DNA of 64,000 nt, from positions 20,606 to 84,605 of the forward strand of contig JAUYNO010000094.1 of the NCBI GenBank assembly GCA_030696045.1, in the 5' to 3' direction. The notes under the pieces are model-generated. The model saw only the letters and a list, made by a program, of their open reading frames with translations, ran no database searches and was not told where the DNA came from. The translations under genes were made by a program, and so were the position numbers. Below are positions 53,899 through 62,846 of this stretch, in pieces (position 1 is the stretch's first letter; every line of letters begins with the position of its first letter). Origin of the DNA: Stagnimonas sp. GTDB lineage: Bacteria; Pseudomonadota; Gammaproteobacteria; Nevskiales; Nevskiaceae.

Positions 53899-54030
53899 GC
53901 CGAACCGACTAAAGGTTCGGCCAGCGCACCGCAGCGCACTTCAGTGCGTGAGGATTGCGAGCAGCGCATGACGCCGGCGTTTGGCTTAAGCGGGACTGAC
54001 ATTGAGTCAGTCCCGATCCCGGCCAAACGC
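53899..54030. other. Cluster of inverted repeats between convergent trkA and trkH
   Basis: Stem GCCGAACC/GGTTCGGC (53899-53921) is followed by a nested pair: outer GCGTTTGG (53977) with CCAAACGC (54023-54030), inner CGGGACTGAC/GTCAGTCCCG with loop ATTGA (53991-54015). No T runs. It may stop both transcripts or be a REP-type repeat. The rest of the 220-base gap has no gene. Confidence 0.55.
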
Positions 54031-54060
54031 GGACAGCGCAGTAGATTTATCCGCGAACTC

Positions 54061-55542
54061 TCAGTCGCGCCAGAAGCTGGGCGTGAGCACCACGAACAGG
54101 GTGAACACTTCCAGTCGGCCCAGCAGCATCGCGAAGGTGCAGACCCAGGTCTGGAAGTCGTCGAGCACCCCGTAATTGCTGGCTGGACCGACCAGATTCA
54201 GGCCGGGGCCGGCGTTGTTGATGCTGGCGATCACCGCCGAAAAGGCGGTGAGGAAGTCGAGCCCGGTCGCCAGTAGGGTGAAGGTCAGCACTAGGATGCT
54301 GATGGTGTACAGGTGGATGTAGCCGAACACCGCCGACACCACCTTGGACGGAATCACCCGGCCGCCGACCTTGAGCACCACCACCGCGTTCGGGTGCATC
54401 AGCGAGAACATCTCGCGACCGCTCTGCTTGAACAGGATCAGCGCCCGGATCATCTTCATGCCGCCTCCGGTGGAGCCCGAGCTGGCGCCGACGCAGGACA
54501 GCAGCAGGAAGCTCAAGGGCACGAACAGCGGCCAGAGGTTGTAGTCGAGGCTGGCGAAGCCGCTGGAGGTTGCCAGCGAGACCATGTTGAAGCTGACATG
54601 ACGCAGGCAGGTCCAGAAACTCTCGAACTGGCCGTGCAGCCACAGGAACAGGCTCAGCCCCAGCGCCGACAGCGCGAACAGCGGCAGGATCGCCCGGGCT
54701 TCCGGGTCTTCCCAGTAATAGCGCAGGCGGGCGTTGCGCCAGGCCAGGAAGTGGGTGGCGAAGTTGAGCGTCGCCAGCAGCATGAAGACGATGCTCACCG
54801 CTTCGATCACCGGCGAGTTGAAATAACCGAAGCTGGCATCGTGGGTCGAGAAGCCGCCCAGCGACAGGGTCGAGAAGGCGTGACAGATGGCGTCCAGCCA
54901 GGACATGCCGGCGGTCCGGTAGCTGATCGCGCAGAGCGCCGTCAGCGCCACGTAGATCGACCACAGTGACTTCGCGGTCTGGGTGATGCGCGGGGTCAGC
55001 TTGTCGTCCTTGATCGGTCCCGGCGTTTCGGCCTTGTACAGCTGCATGCCGCCGACGCCCAGCAGCGGCAGGATCGCCACCGCCAGCACGATGATGCCCA
55101 TGCCACCCAGCCAGGTCAGTTCATGGCGCCAGAGGTTGGTCGAGGGCGGCAACTGGTCGAGGCCGGTCAGCACCGTCGAGCCGGTGGTGGTGAGGCCGGA
55201 GATGGTCTCGAACATGGCGTCGGTGAACGACAGCCCGTCGATGGTGATCATCAAGGGCACGGTCGCGCAGACCGCCATCAGCACCCAGGACAGGCTCACC
55301 AGCAAGAAGCCCTCGCGCGGCATGATGTCGCGCTTGGCCCGGCGGGTCAGGAACCAGAGCGCGAAGCCGATGACCAAGTTGATCGCCATCGCGATCACGA
55401 AATCCCAGTGCTCGCCGTCCATGAAGATCAGGGAGCAGGCGATGGGCAGGAGGTAGGTGGTGCTGAACAGCATCAGCAGCAGGCCCAGCACCCGGGCCAC
55501 GGGCAGGATGCCGCGGACGGCCGCGCTATTGGTTTTCGCCAT
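54061..55542 (-). CDS. trkH: Trk potassium uptake channel TrkH
   Basis: TrkH is the potassium-translocating membrane subunit regulated by TrkA. From ATG at 55542 it has 493 residues; the longer frame to 55626 adds a non-conserved hydrophilic stretch and is rejected. All four pore loops are visible: GLTTTGSTV, LGGFSTHD, ATSSGFASL and INNAGPGLN. Its start is 8 bases after a TAAACT box without a ribosome site. It converges with trkA, unlike the usual unlinked genes in E. coli, so both Trk subunits are next to each other here. Confidence 0.96.
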   Translation of the reverse strand: MAKTNSAAVRGILPVARVLGLLLMLFSTTYLLPIACSLIFMDGEHWDFVIAMAINLVIGFALWFLTRRAKRDIMPREGFLLVSLSWVLMAVCATVPLMITIDGLSFTDAMFETISGLTTTGSTVLTGLDQLPPSTNLWRHELTWLGGMGIIVLAVAILPLLGVGGMQLYKAETPGPIKDDKLTPRITQTAKSLWSIYVALTALCAISYRTAGMSWLDAICHAFSTLSLGGFSTHDASFGYFNSPVIEAVSIVFMLLATLNFATHFLAWRNARLRYYWEDPEARAILPLFALSALGLSLFLWLHGQFESFWTCLRHVSFNMVSLATSSGFASLDYNLWPLFVPLSFLLLSCVGASSGSTGGGMKMIRALILFKQSGREMFSLMHPNAVVVLKVGGRVIPSKVVSAVFGYIHLYTISILVLTFTLLATGLDFLTAFSAVIASINNAGPGLNLVGPASNYGVLDDFQTWVCTFAMLLGRLEVFTLFVVLTPSFWRD

Positions 55543-55550
55543 GGGTGCGC

Positions 55551-55556
55551 AGTTTA
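55551..55556 (-). promoter_or_regulatory. TAAACT box 8 bases before trkH
   Basis: On the minus strand TAAACT is followed by eight bases and the trkH ATG, the same layout as hemC. No Shine-Dalgarno site is present. Confidence 0.5.
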
Positions 55557-55673
55557 CCCGTCTCGGCCGGCGCTGACGGCCGGCGATATTTTCGTCACCG
55601 GGCTGCGGTGTATATTGAACCTCCATTCAGGAAGCGGCCCGTTCGACGCCGCGTTTTCGCGAGGAGTACGACC

Positions 55674-57116
55674 ATGAATGCTGCCGTCCTGACCATGCCG
55701 GAAGCCAACACCCTCGACGCCGAAGTACGTCGCGTCTTCGAGAAGCAGTTCGACAGCGCCATCCGCCTGCGCCGCTCCACGGCGGACGAGCGCATCGCCA
55801 AGATCAAGAAGCTGAAGGCCGCGGTGCTGGCCCATGCCGGCGCGATCCAGCAGGCCATGTACCAAGACTTCAAAAAGCCGCCGGAGGAGGTCGACCTCAC
55901 CGAGATCCTGCCGGTGGCCGCCGAGGCCGGCGACAACATCCGCAAGCTGCGCAAGTGGATGCGGCCGACCAGCGTCTGGCCGACCCTGCTGACCGGCGGC
56001 CTGAAGGGCTATGTCCAGTACGAACCGCGCGGTCGCTGCCTGATCATCGCGCCCTGGAACTACCCGGTGAATCTCTGCTTCGTGCCGCTGATCAGCGCCA
56101 TCGCCGCCGGCAATGTCGCCATCATCAAGCCCAGCGAGATGACGCCGCACACCACCGCCGTGATCGTCAAGATCGTGAAGGAAACCTTCGCCGAGGACGA
56201 GGTCGCGATCTTCGAGGGCGATGCCGCCGTCTCCACCTCGTTGCTGGCGCTGCCGTTCGACCACATCTTCTTCACCGGCTCTCCGGCGGTCGGCAAGATC
56301 GTCATGGCCGCCGCCGCCAAGCACCTGACCAGCGTCACGCTCGAACTGGGCGGCAAGTCGCCGACCATCATCGACGAGACCGCCGATCTCGATCTCGCCG
56401 CCCGCAACATCCTCTGGGGCAAGTTCACCAACGACGGCCAGACCTGCATCGCACCGGACTACATCTACGTCCACGAATCGGTGAAGGCGGCCTTCCTCGA
56501 CAAGGCCAGCGCCGTGCTCAAGGCCTCCTACGGCAACACCGATGCCGAGCAGGCGGCCTCGCCCTGCCTGAGCCATGTCGTCAACCAGCGCCACACCCAG
56601 CGGGTCGCCGGCCTGCTGGAAGACGCCAAGAGCCGTGGCGCCAAGGTGGTTGCCGGTGGCGGGGTCAATCTCGCCGACCAGTGGGTGGCGCCGACCCTGC
56701 TGACCGACATCCCCAAGGACGCGCGGATCATGTCCGAGGAAATCTTCGGGCCGCTGTTGCCGGTGCTGGGCTACAGCAGCCTGCAGAAGGTGATTGACGA
56801 CATCAACGCCCAGCCCAAGCCGCTGGCGCTCTATGTCTGGAGCAAGGACGAGTCGAATGTCCGCAAGGTGATGCAGGAGACCAGTTCCGGCGGCGCCTGC
56901 ATCAACCACACCGTGGTGCACTACCTGCACGGCAACCTGCCGTTCGGCGGCGTTAACAATTCCGGCATCGGCAATGCGCACGGCATCTACGGCTTCAAGG
57001 CCTTCAGCCACGAGCGGGCGGTGATCCGCACCCGCTTCATGATGGCCAAGATGTTCTTCCCGCCCTACAGCGGTTTCATGAAGAAGGTCGTCGCTCTGCT
57101 GATGAAGCTGGTCTGA
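55674..57116 (+). CDS. Aldehyde dehydrogenase family protein (class 3/fatty aldehyde-like)
   Basis: The 480-residue enzyme oxidises aldehydes to acids with NAD(P)+. GAGGAG lies 7-8 bases before the ATG at 55674, while the frame open to 55545 would add a basic, non-conserved extension. The general base Glu224 is in LELGGKSP and the nucleophile Cys258 in NDGQTCIAPDY. The sequence resembles class 3 and fatty aldehyde dehydrogenases, including the C-terminal hydrophobic tail FPPYSGFMKKVVALLMKLV that suggests membrane contact. Possible substrates are medium to long-chain aldehydes. A terminator follows. Confidence 0.93.
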   Translation: MNAAVLTMPEANTLDAEVRRVFEKQFDSAIRLRRSTADERIAKIKKLKAAVLAHAGAIQQAMYQDFKKPPEEVDLTEILPVAAEAGDNIRKLRKWMRPTSVWPTLLTGGLKGYVQYEPRGRCLIIAPWNYPVNLCFVPLISAIAAGNVAIIKPSEMTPHTTAVIVKIVKETFAEDEVAIFEGDAAVSTSLLALPFDHIFFTGSPAVGKIVMAAAAKHLTSVTLELGGKSPTIIDETADLDLAARNILWGKFTNDGQTCIAPDYIYVHESVKAAFLDKASAVLKASYGNTDAEQAASPCLSHVVNQRHTQRVAGLLEDAKSRGAKVVAGGGVNLADQWVAPTLLTDIPKDARIMSEEIFGPLLPVLGYSSLQKVIDDINAQPKPLALYVWSKDESNVRKVMQETSSGGACINHTVVHYLHGNLPFGGVNNSGIGNAHGIYGFKAFSHERAVIRTRFMMAKMFFPPYSGFMKKVVALLMKLV

Positions 57117-57136
57117 GCCGGCTGGCGCTGGATCAC

Positions 57137-57160
57137 AGCCCCGCTCCGGCGGGGCTTTTT
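57137..57160 (+). terminator. Rho-independent terminator of the aldehyde dehydrogenase gene
   Basis: AGCCCCGC pairs with GCGGGGCT around TCCG, followed by TTTT. It lies 20 bases after the stop codon. Confidence 0.93.
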
Positions 57161-57217
57161 CGTGTGCGGCCGGTAGGCAGCGCTACCATTCCCACACTGC
57201 CCATGCCGCGAGGCTCC

Positions 57218-59479
57218 ATGCGTCTCCTGTCCGTGCTGATTGCCCTGCCCATGCTGATGATCCCTGCTGCGCAAGCCGGTGACGCACCGCTGATCGCCGG
57301 TGTCCCGGTGCCCGATCCGCAATTCCTGCGCGATTTCGCCGAGACCAATGCCTACCGGCTCGGCCACCCCACTTCCATCAAGCTCAGCCCGGACGGCCAG
57401 CGCGCCTATTTCCTGCGCTCCGGCGCGCGGGATCCGGTGCAGCGCCTGTACGAGACCGAGATTGCCAGCGGCAGGACCCGCGAGCTGATCACGCCGGCGC
57501 AGCTGCTGGGCGGCGCCGAGGAGCAGCTCTCGGTGGCCGAAAAGGCCCGCCGCGAGCGCCTGCGCCTGTCGGCCAAGGGCTTCACCAGCTTCCAACTCAG
57601 CCCGGACGGCCAGAGCTTGGTGCTGCCCCTGTCCGGCAAGGTCTACGCGCTCGACCGCACCAGCGGCAGAGTGCGCGCGCTCTACGAGGGCGAGGCGGCG
57701 GTGGAGACGCCGACCCTGTCCGAGGACGGTCAGCGCCTAGCCTATGTGAAGGACCACGACCTTTACCTTCGTGAACTAGCCAGCGGGGTCGAGCGAAAGC
57801 TGACGCGCGGCGGCAGCGAGACCCTGACGCACGGCCTGGCCGAGTTCGTGGCGCAGGAGGAGATGGGCCGCCAGCAGGGCTTCTGGTGGTCGCCGGATGG
57901 CCGCACCCTGGCTTATGAAGAAGCCGACCACAGCGGCATGGAGCGCTTCGCCATCGCCGATCCGGCCAAGCCGGAACAAGCGCCGCAGTCCTTCTACTAC
58001 CCGCGTCCCGGCAAGGCCAACGCGAAAGTGCGGCTGGGCCTAGTGTCCTCCGCCGGTGGCAAGACTACCTGGGTGCGTTGGGATGCCGAGCGCTATCCCT
58101 ACCTGCTGCGCGTCGAATGGCGCAAGACCGCGCCGGTGCAGGTGCCGCTGACCCTGATCGTGCAGAGCCGCGACCAGCGCGAGCAGGCCATCCTCACCGT
58201 CACGCCGGGAGGCGCGACCAAGACCCTGCTGGTGCAGCAGGATGCCGCCTGGTTGGACCCGGATTTCTCCTTCCTGCGCTGGCTGCCGGACGGCTCCGGC
58301 TTCCTCACCGCCAGCGAGGCCAGCGGCCGTGCCGAGCTGGAGCTCTACGACGCCCAGGGCGGCCAGCGGCAGGTGCTGATTCCGGGCGAGCAGGGCTTCC
58401 TGGAACTGGCTGGACTCACCGACGACGGCCGCATCTATGCACTCGCCGCGCCCACGCCGGACGCGGTGCAGCTGCTGCGCCTGAGCCCGGACGGGCCGGG
58501 CTATGGCCGGTCCGAGCTGCTGCGCGCCGGCCCTGGCGAGCGCGAGCTGAGCCTCGCCCGTCGCAGCGGCGCCTACGTCCTGCGCGAATGGACGCAGGAC
58601 GAGACTGCCACTGTCCATGGTGCCGATGGACAGCCGCTTGCGGTGCTGCCCAGCGTCGGCGAGTCACCGCGCACCCGGCCGGGGCTGAGCTTCGTCACGG
58701 TCGAGGCCGAGGGCCGGCGTTTCCACGCCGCCGTGCTGCGCCCGCGCGACTTCGACCCGGGCAAGCGGTACCCGGTGATCGATTCGGTCTACGGCGGGCC
58801 CACCGTCAGCAAGGTCACCGCCAAGGCGCTCGACTACCTGCGCGAGCAATGGCTGGCCGACCACGGCGCGATTGTCGTCCGCATCGATAACCGTGGTACG
58901 CCGCGCCGCGACCGCGCCTGGGCGCGCGCCTTCAAGGATGCCGAGGGCAGGAACGGCGACGGTCTGAGTGTGATCCTGCACGACCAGGCGCTGGTACTGC
59001 GCGAGCTGGCGAAAACCATTCCGCAGATGGACATCGCGCGCGTCGGCATCTACGGCTGGAGCTATGGCGGCACCAGCAGCGCCGCCGCCGTGCTGCGCAT
59101 GCCGGAGCTGTTCAAGGTGGCGGTCGCCGGTGCGCCGGTCACCGACTGGCTGGACTACGACACCCATTACACCGAGCGCTATCTCGACCTGCCGGCGGCG
59201 AATCCGCAGGGCTATGCGAAATCCAGCCTGCTCGCCGATGCGCCGAACCTGCAGCGGCCACTGCTGCTGATCCACGGCACCGGCGACGACAACGTCTACT
59301 TCTCGCACTCGCTGAAGCTGGCCGACGCGCTGTTCAAGGCCGGCAAGCCCTTCGAGTTCATGCCCCTGGTCAACTTCACCCACATGGTCGCTGATCCCTT
59401 GGTGCAGGAGCGGCTGTACGGGCGCATCGCTGACTTCCTGTTCACGCATCTCGGTGCACCGCAGCCGCTGCTGCCATGA
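57218..59479 (+). CDS. Dipeptidyl peptidase IV-type serine peptidase (S9)
   Basis: From ATG at 57218 the exported enzyme has 753 residues; GAGG lies a few bases upstream. The signal ends at IPAAQA/GDAPL. An N-terminal propeller contains EFVAQEEMGR, whose Glu-Glu pair binds the free amino end of substrates in DPP IV. The C-terminal hydrolase domain has the nucleophile Ser615 in GWSYGGTS, an Asp in HGTGDDNVYF and His in NFTHMV. It probably removes X-Pro or X-Ala dipeptides in the periplasm. The TGA overlaps the next ATG, so the following gene is coupled. Confidence 0.92.
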   Translation: MRLLSVLIALPMLMIPAAQAGDAPLIAGVPVPDPQFLRDFAETNAYRLGHPTSIKLSPDGQRAYFLRSGARDPVQRLYETEIASGRTRELITPAQLLGGAEEQLSVAEKARRERLRLSAKGFTSFQLSPDGQSLVLPLSGKVYALDRTSGRVRALYEGEAAVETPTLSEDGQRLAYVKDHDLYLRELASGVERKLTRGGSETLTHGLAEFVAQEEMGRQQGFWWSPDGRTLAYEEADHSGMERFAIADPAKPEQAPQSFYYPRPGKANAKVRLGLVSSAGGKTTWVRWDAERYPYLLRVEWRKTAPVQVPLTLIVQSRDQREQAILTVTPGGATKTLLVQQDAAWLDPDFSFLRWLPDGSGFLTASEASGRAELELYDAQGGQRQVLIPGEQGFLELAGLTDDGRIYALAAPTPDAVQLLRLSPDGPGYGRSELLRAGPGERELSLARRSGAYVLREWTQDETATVHGADGQPLAVLPSVGESPRTRPGLSFVTVEAEGRRFHAAVLRPRDFDPGKRYPVIDSVYGGPTVSKVTAKALDYLREQWLADHGAIVVRIDNRGTPRRDRAWARAFKDAEGRNGDGLSVILHDQALVLRELAKTIPQMDIARVGIYGWSYGGTSSAAAVLRMPELFKVAVAGAPVTDWLDYDTHYTERYLDLPAANPQGYAKSSLLADAPNLQRPLLLIHGTGDDNVYFSHSLKLADALFKAGKPFEFMPLVNFTHMVADPLVQERLYGRIADFLFTHLGAPQPLLP

Positions 59480-60522
59480 GCCTCGCCGCGCTGCTCGGCA
59501 GCGACTTGCCGCTGATCCAGGCACCGATGGCGGGCTCCCAGGGCAGCGCGCTGGCGATTGCCGTCTGCGCGGCCGGCGGACTTGGCTCGCTGCCCTGCGC
59601 GATGCTGAGTGCCGAGGCCGTCCGCAACGAGGTCGCGGCGATCCGCGCGGCGACGGTGCAACCCTTCAATCTCAACTTCTTCTGCCATTCGCTTCCCGCA
59701 CCGGACGCGGCGCGCGACGCCGCGTGGCGGGCGCAGCTGGCGCCGTACTACGCTGAGTTCGGCATCGATCCCGCGAGCATTGCGGCCGGCCCCGGCCGCT
59801 CGCCCTTCACGGCAGAATCGGCCGAACTGGTCGAGGCCCTGCGGCCCGCCGTGGTGAGCTTCCATTTCGGCCTGCCGGCGCAGGAATTGCTGGCACGGGT
59901 GCAGGCGACGGGCGCGAAGCTGCTGGCCTCCGCGACCACCGTGGCCGAAGCGCTGTGGCTGCAGGAGCGCGGCGTCGACGCCGTGATCGCCCAGGGGCTG
60001 GAAGCCGGCGGCCATCGCGGACATTTCCTGTCCGACGATCTCAGCGAGCAGCTGGGCCTGTTCGCGCTCGTGCCGCAGCTGGTGCGCGCGCTTCGCCTCC
60101 CGGTGATCGCTGCCGGCGGGATTGCTGATGCGCAGGGCGTGAAAGCGGCGATGGTACTCGGCGCTGCCGGCGTGCAGGTCGGCAGCGCCTACCTGCTCTG
60201 CCCAGAAAGTAGCACCAGCGCTGTCCATCGCGCGGCCCTGCAATTCGCAGACGCAGGTCACACCGCGTTGACCAACCTCTTCACTGGCCGGCCGGCACGC
60301 GGCATCGTCAATCGTTTCATGCGTGAGCAGGGGCCGCTCAATGCAGCAGTCCCGGAGTTTCCGCTCGCCACCGGGGCGGTTGCACCGCTGCGCGCCTTGG
60401 CCGAGTCGCGGGGCAATGGCGATTTCTCGCCGCTCTGGGCCGGGCAGAATGCCCACGGCGGCCGGCCGATGCGCGCTGGCGAGTTGACTCGTCAGCTGGC
60501 GGTCGGCTTTAGCGGCATCTGA
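59476..60522 (+). CDS. Nitronate monooxygenase family flavoprotein
   Basis: The 348-residue protein has a TIM-barrel flavin-binding pattern: LIQAPMAGSQGSALAIAVCAAGG, then a long helical region, VIAQGLEAGGHRGHF and the phosphate-binding IAAGGIADAQGVKAAMVLGAAGVQVGSAYL (cited in separate short runs). These match the 2-nitropropane dioxygenase/nitronate monooxygenase family, which oxidises alkyl nitronates with FMN. The true substrate is uncertain; this family also includes enoyl-ACP reductase-like members. It starts within the stop of the peptidase gene (ATGA). Confidence 0.9.
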   Translation: MSLAALLGSDLPLIQAPMAGSQGSALAIAVCAAGGLGSLPCAMLSAEAVRNEVAAIRAATVQPFNLNFFCHSLPAPDAARDAAWRAQLAPYYAEFGIDPASIAAGPGRSPFTAESAELVEALRPAVVSFHFGLPAQELLARVQATGAKLLASATTVAEALWLQERGVDAVIAQGLEAGGHRGHFLSDDLSEQLGLFALVPQLVRALRLPVIAAGGIADAQGVKAAMVLGAAGVQVGSAYLLCPESSTSAVHRAALQFADAGHTALTNLFTGRPARGIVNRFMREQGPLNAAVPEFPLATGAVAPLRALAESRGNGDFSPLWAGQNAHGGRPMRAGELTRQLAVGFSGI

Positions 60523-60541
60523 GCGTGCCTGAGGAATCGCG

Positions 60542-60895
60542 ATGGCCTGGCTGATCACCAAATACCTGCTGACTGCGGCGATGGTCGTGGCAGTGTCGGA
60601 ACTCGCCAAGCGCAGCGACAAGCTCGGCGGCCTGCTGGCGGCGCTGCCGCTGGTGACCATCCTGACCCTGATCTGGCTGCAGCTGGAACGGCAGCCAGCG
60701 GACAAGATCGCCAACCACGCCTGGTACACCTTCTGGTACGTGGTGCCGACCCTGCCGATGTTCCTGCTGTTCCCCTGGCTGCTGCCGCGACTGGGGTTCT
60801 GGCTGACGCTGCTGGCCTGCGTTGTGCTGACCGTGATCTGCTTCGTCCTGTTTGCCCTGCTGGTTCGCGCCCTGGGCGTCGAACTGCTGCCCTGA
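60542..60895 (+). CDS. DUF3147 family membrane protein
   Basis: The 117-residue protein has four hydrophobic segments: ITKYLLTAAMVVAVSELAK, LGGLLAALPLVTILTLIWLQ, AWYTFWYVVPTLPMFLLFPW and the C-terminal LGFWLTLLACVVLTVICF. The order and the SD-like GAGGAA before the ATG fit the DUF3147 family of small membrane proteins with unknown function. It follows the nitronate monooxygenase gene by 19 bases and precedes the HD gene by 22, suggesting one transcript. Confidence 0.85.
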   Translation: MAWLITKYLLTAAMVVAVSELAKRSDKLGGLLAALPLVTILTLIWLQLERQPADKIANHAWYTFWYVVPTLPMFLLFPWLLPRLGFWLTLLACVVLTVICFVLFALLVRALGVELLP

Positions 60896-60917
60896 GATCA
60901 TCCACACCGGAACCGCC

Positions 60918-61457
60918 ATGCTCCATACCCAAGTCCGCCAACTGGAGGAACTGCTGCAAGCCCATGCGCCGGCGCTCGGCGCGGATTTCACCGCCTACCG
61001 CAATCACTGCTACCGCGTGCTCAACCTGGCAGCGTCGCTATTGGCCACGGACGATGCCGAAACGCTGGAGAAGCTCGCCATTGCCGTCGCCTTCCACGAC
61101 CTGGGCATCTGGACCGACCGGACCTTCGACTACCTGCCGCCCTCGGAGCAGCGCGCGCAGGTCTGGCTGGCGCAGGCGGGCCTGGAGCGGTGGTCGGAGG
61201 AGATCACCCTGATGATCCGCGAGCATCACAAGTTGCGCCGCTATCGCACCGAGCCTTCGGTGCTGGTCGAGGCGATGCGCAAGGCGGATTGGGCGGATGT
61301 CAGCCTGGGCCTGCTGCGCTTTGGCCTGCCGCGCGCCTACCTGCGCGAGCTGTCGGCGGCGTTTCCGAATGCCGGTTTCCACCGGCGTCTGGTGCAGCTG
61401 TCGCTGCGCCGGCTGCTAAGCCATCCCTGGAGTCCGTTGCCGATGCTGAGGTTCTGA
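60918..61457 (+). CDS. HD-domain phosphohydrolase-like protein
   Basis: The 180-residue protein has the HD-superfamily metal residues His30 (NHCYR), His60-Asp61 (AFHDLGIW) and an Asp in MRKADWADV. The ATG at 60918 is chosen because the open frame to 60852 overlaps the preceding gene and adds no family-like sequence. HD proteins hydrolyse phosphoesters or nucleotides; the substrate is not predictable. It ends the run of small genes that follow the DPP IV-like gene. Confidence 0.85.
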   Translation: MLHTQVRQLEELLQAHAPALGADFTAYRNHCYRVLNLAASLLATDDAETLEKLAIAVAFHDLGIWTDRTFDYLPPSEQRAQVWLAQAGLERWSEEITLMIREHHKLRRYRTEPSVLVEAMRKADWADVSLGLLRFGLPRAYLRELSAAFPNAGFHRRLVQLSLRRLLSHPWSPLPMLRF

Positions 61458-61598
61458 GCGCCGGTCGATAACGGAAGCCTTGACGCAACTCTCCAGGCTC
61501 GGTGGCAGTCTATGCCGCTGTCCGGCGCGCGACGCAATCGCGCTGACCGGCATCACCCTAGCAGTCCCTTGCCGCTCCGCTTTTTCGGCCACGCCGCC

Positions 61599-62846
61599 AT
61601 GCGCACACCCTTGCTACCCCTGCTGCTGACCCTTGCCATGGCCGCCTGCGGCGACGGCGAATCCAAGGCCCCGCAGCTGACCACGGTGGCGCTGGAGCGC
61701 GGCGACGTGCAGGCGCAGGTGACCGCCGGCGGCACCCTGCAGCCACTGGTGACGGTGCAGGTGGGTTCCCAGGTTTCGGGCCGCATCCTCAGCCTGGAGG
61801 CCGATTTCAACAGCGTCGTGAAGAAGGGCGACGTGGTGGCCCGCATCGATCCGCAGCAGGTGGAGGCGGTGAGGCGCCGCGCCAGCGCCAACGTGATGGC
61901 GGCCAGGGGCAATCTGGCCAAGAGCCAGGCCGCGCTGGGCGAGGCGCAGCGCCAGCTCCGGCGCGCGCAGGAGCTGCTGCCTAAGGGCTATGTCTCGCAG
62001 GCCGAGATCGACACGCTGGCCACCGGCGTCGAGCAGGCCGAGGCCGATCTGGCGGCGCAGCGGGGTGCGCTGGCGCAGGCACAGGCGGCGCTGTCGGAAG
62101 CCCAGGTCAATCTCGACAACACCGTGATCCGCTCGCCCACCGACGGCGTGGTGGTGACCCGCAGCGTCGACGTTGGCCAGACCGTCGCTGCCTCGCTGCA
62201 GGCGCCGGTGCTGTTCACCATCGCCCAGGACCTGCAGAAGATGCAGGTGCACACCAGCGTCGCCGAGTCCGACGTCGGCCAGCTGAAACAGGGCATGGAC
62301 GCCGAGTTCAGCGTCGACGCCTATCCCGGTCGCAAGTTCAGGGGTCGGGTGTCGCAGGTGCGGGTGTCGCCGACCACCGTGCAGAACGTGGTCACCTATG
62401 ACGCGGTGGTGGATGTCGAGAATCCCGCGCTGGAGTTGAAGCCGGGCATGACCGCCAATGTCAGCTTCCGCACCGCCGAGGCCAAGGATGTGCTCAAGGT
62501 CGCCAATGCGGCGCTGCGCTTCAAGGCGCCGCAGGACTGGATCGATGCCGCCCGCGCCGCGCGCGGCAAGGCGGCTGGCGACAATGGCACCGAGCCGGCG
62601 GCAGCCGCTGGCGACGGCGCGCGCCGCGCGCGCGATGGCAGCGTCAAGCGCATCTGGCGACAGCCAGCGGGCGGTGGCCTGCCGGTGCCGGTGCCGGTCC
62701 GGGTCGGTGTCAGCGACGGCTCGGTGTCGGAGATCACGCCGCTGCACGGCGAACTGGCCGAGGGCGAGCAGATCATCACCGGCATCAAGGGCGGCAGCGG
62801 CGATACCGCCAAGAGCAAGGCGCCGACGCCGCCGGGTCCGTTCTGA
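61599..62846 (+). CDS. MacA-type periplasmic adaptor of a tripartite ABC exporter
   Basis: The protein is 415 residues from ATG at 61599; an upstream frame to 61512 lacks signal character. The N-terminus ends in MAAC (Cys16), suggesting a lipid anchor. The membrane-fusion order is seen: biotinyl-lipoyl half VQVGSQVSGRILSLEADFN, helical hairpin (about 85-160), the second half VNLDNTVIRSPTDGVVVTRSVDVGQTV and beta-barrel with PGMTANVSFRTAEAKDVLKVANAAL. An Ala/Gly/Arg-rich insertion near 330-360 is common in this branch. Its stop overlaps the next ATG by one base. It would link the MacB-like inner-membrane part to an outer-membrane channel encoded elsewhere. Confidence 0.9.
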   Translation: MRTPLLPLLLTLAMAACGDGESKAPQLTTVALERGDVQAQVTAGGTLQPLVTVQVGSQVSGRILSLEADFNSVVKKGDVVARIDPQQVEAVRRRASANVMAARGNLAKSQAALGEAQRQLRRAQELLPKGYVSQAEIDTLATGVEQAEADLAAQRGALAQAQAALSEAQVNLDNTVIRSPTDGVVVTRSVDVGQTVAASLQAPVLFTIAQDLQKMQVHTSVAESDVGQLKQGMDAEFSVDAYPGRKFRGRVSQVRVSPTTVQNVVTYDAVVDVENPALELKPGMTANVSFRTAEAKDVLKVANAALRFKAPQDWIDAARAARGKAAGDNGTEPAAAAGDGARRARDGSVKRIWRQPAGGGLPVPVPVRVGVSDGSVSEITPLHGELAEGEQIITGIKGGSGDTAKSKAPTPPGPF

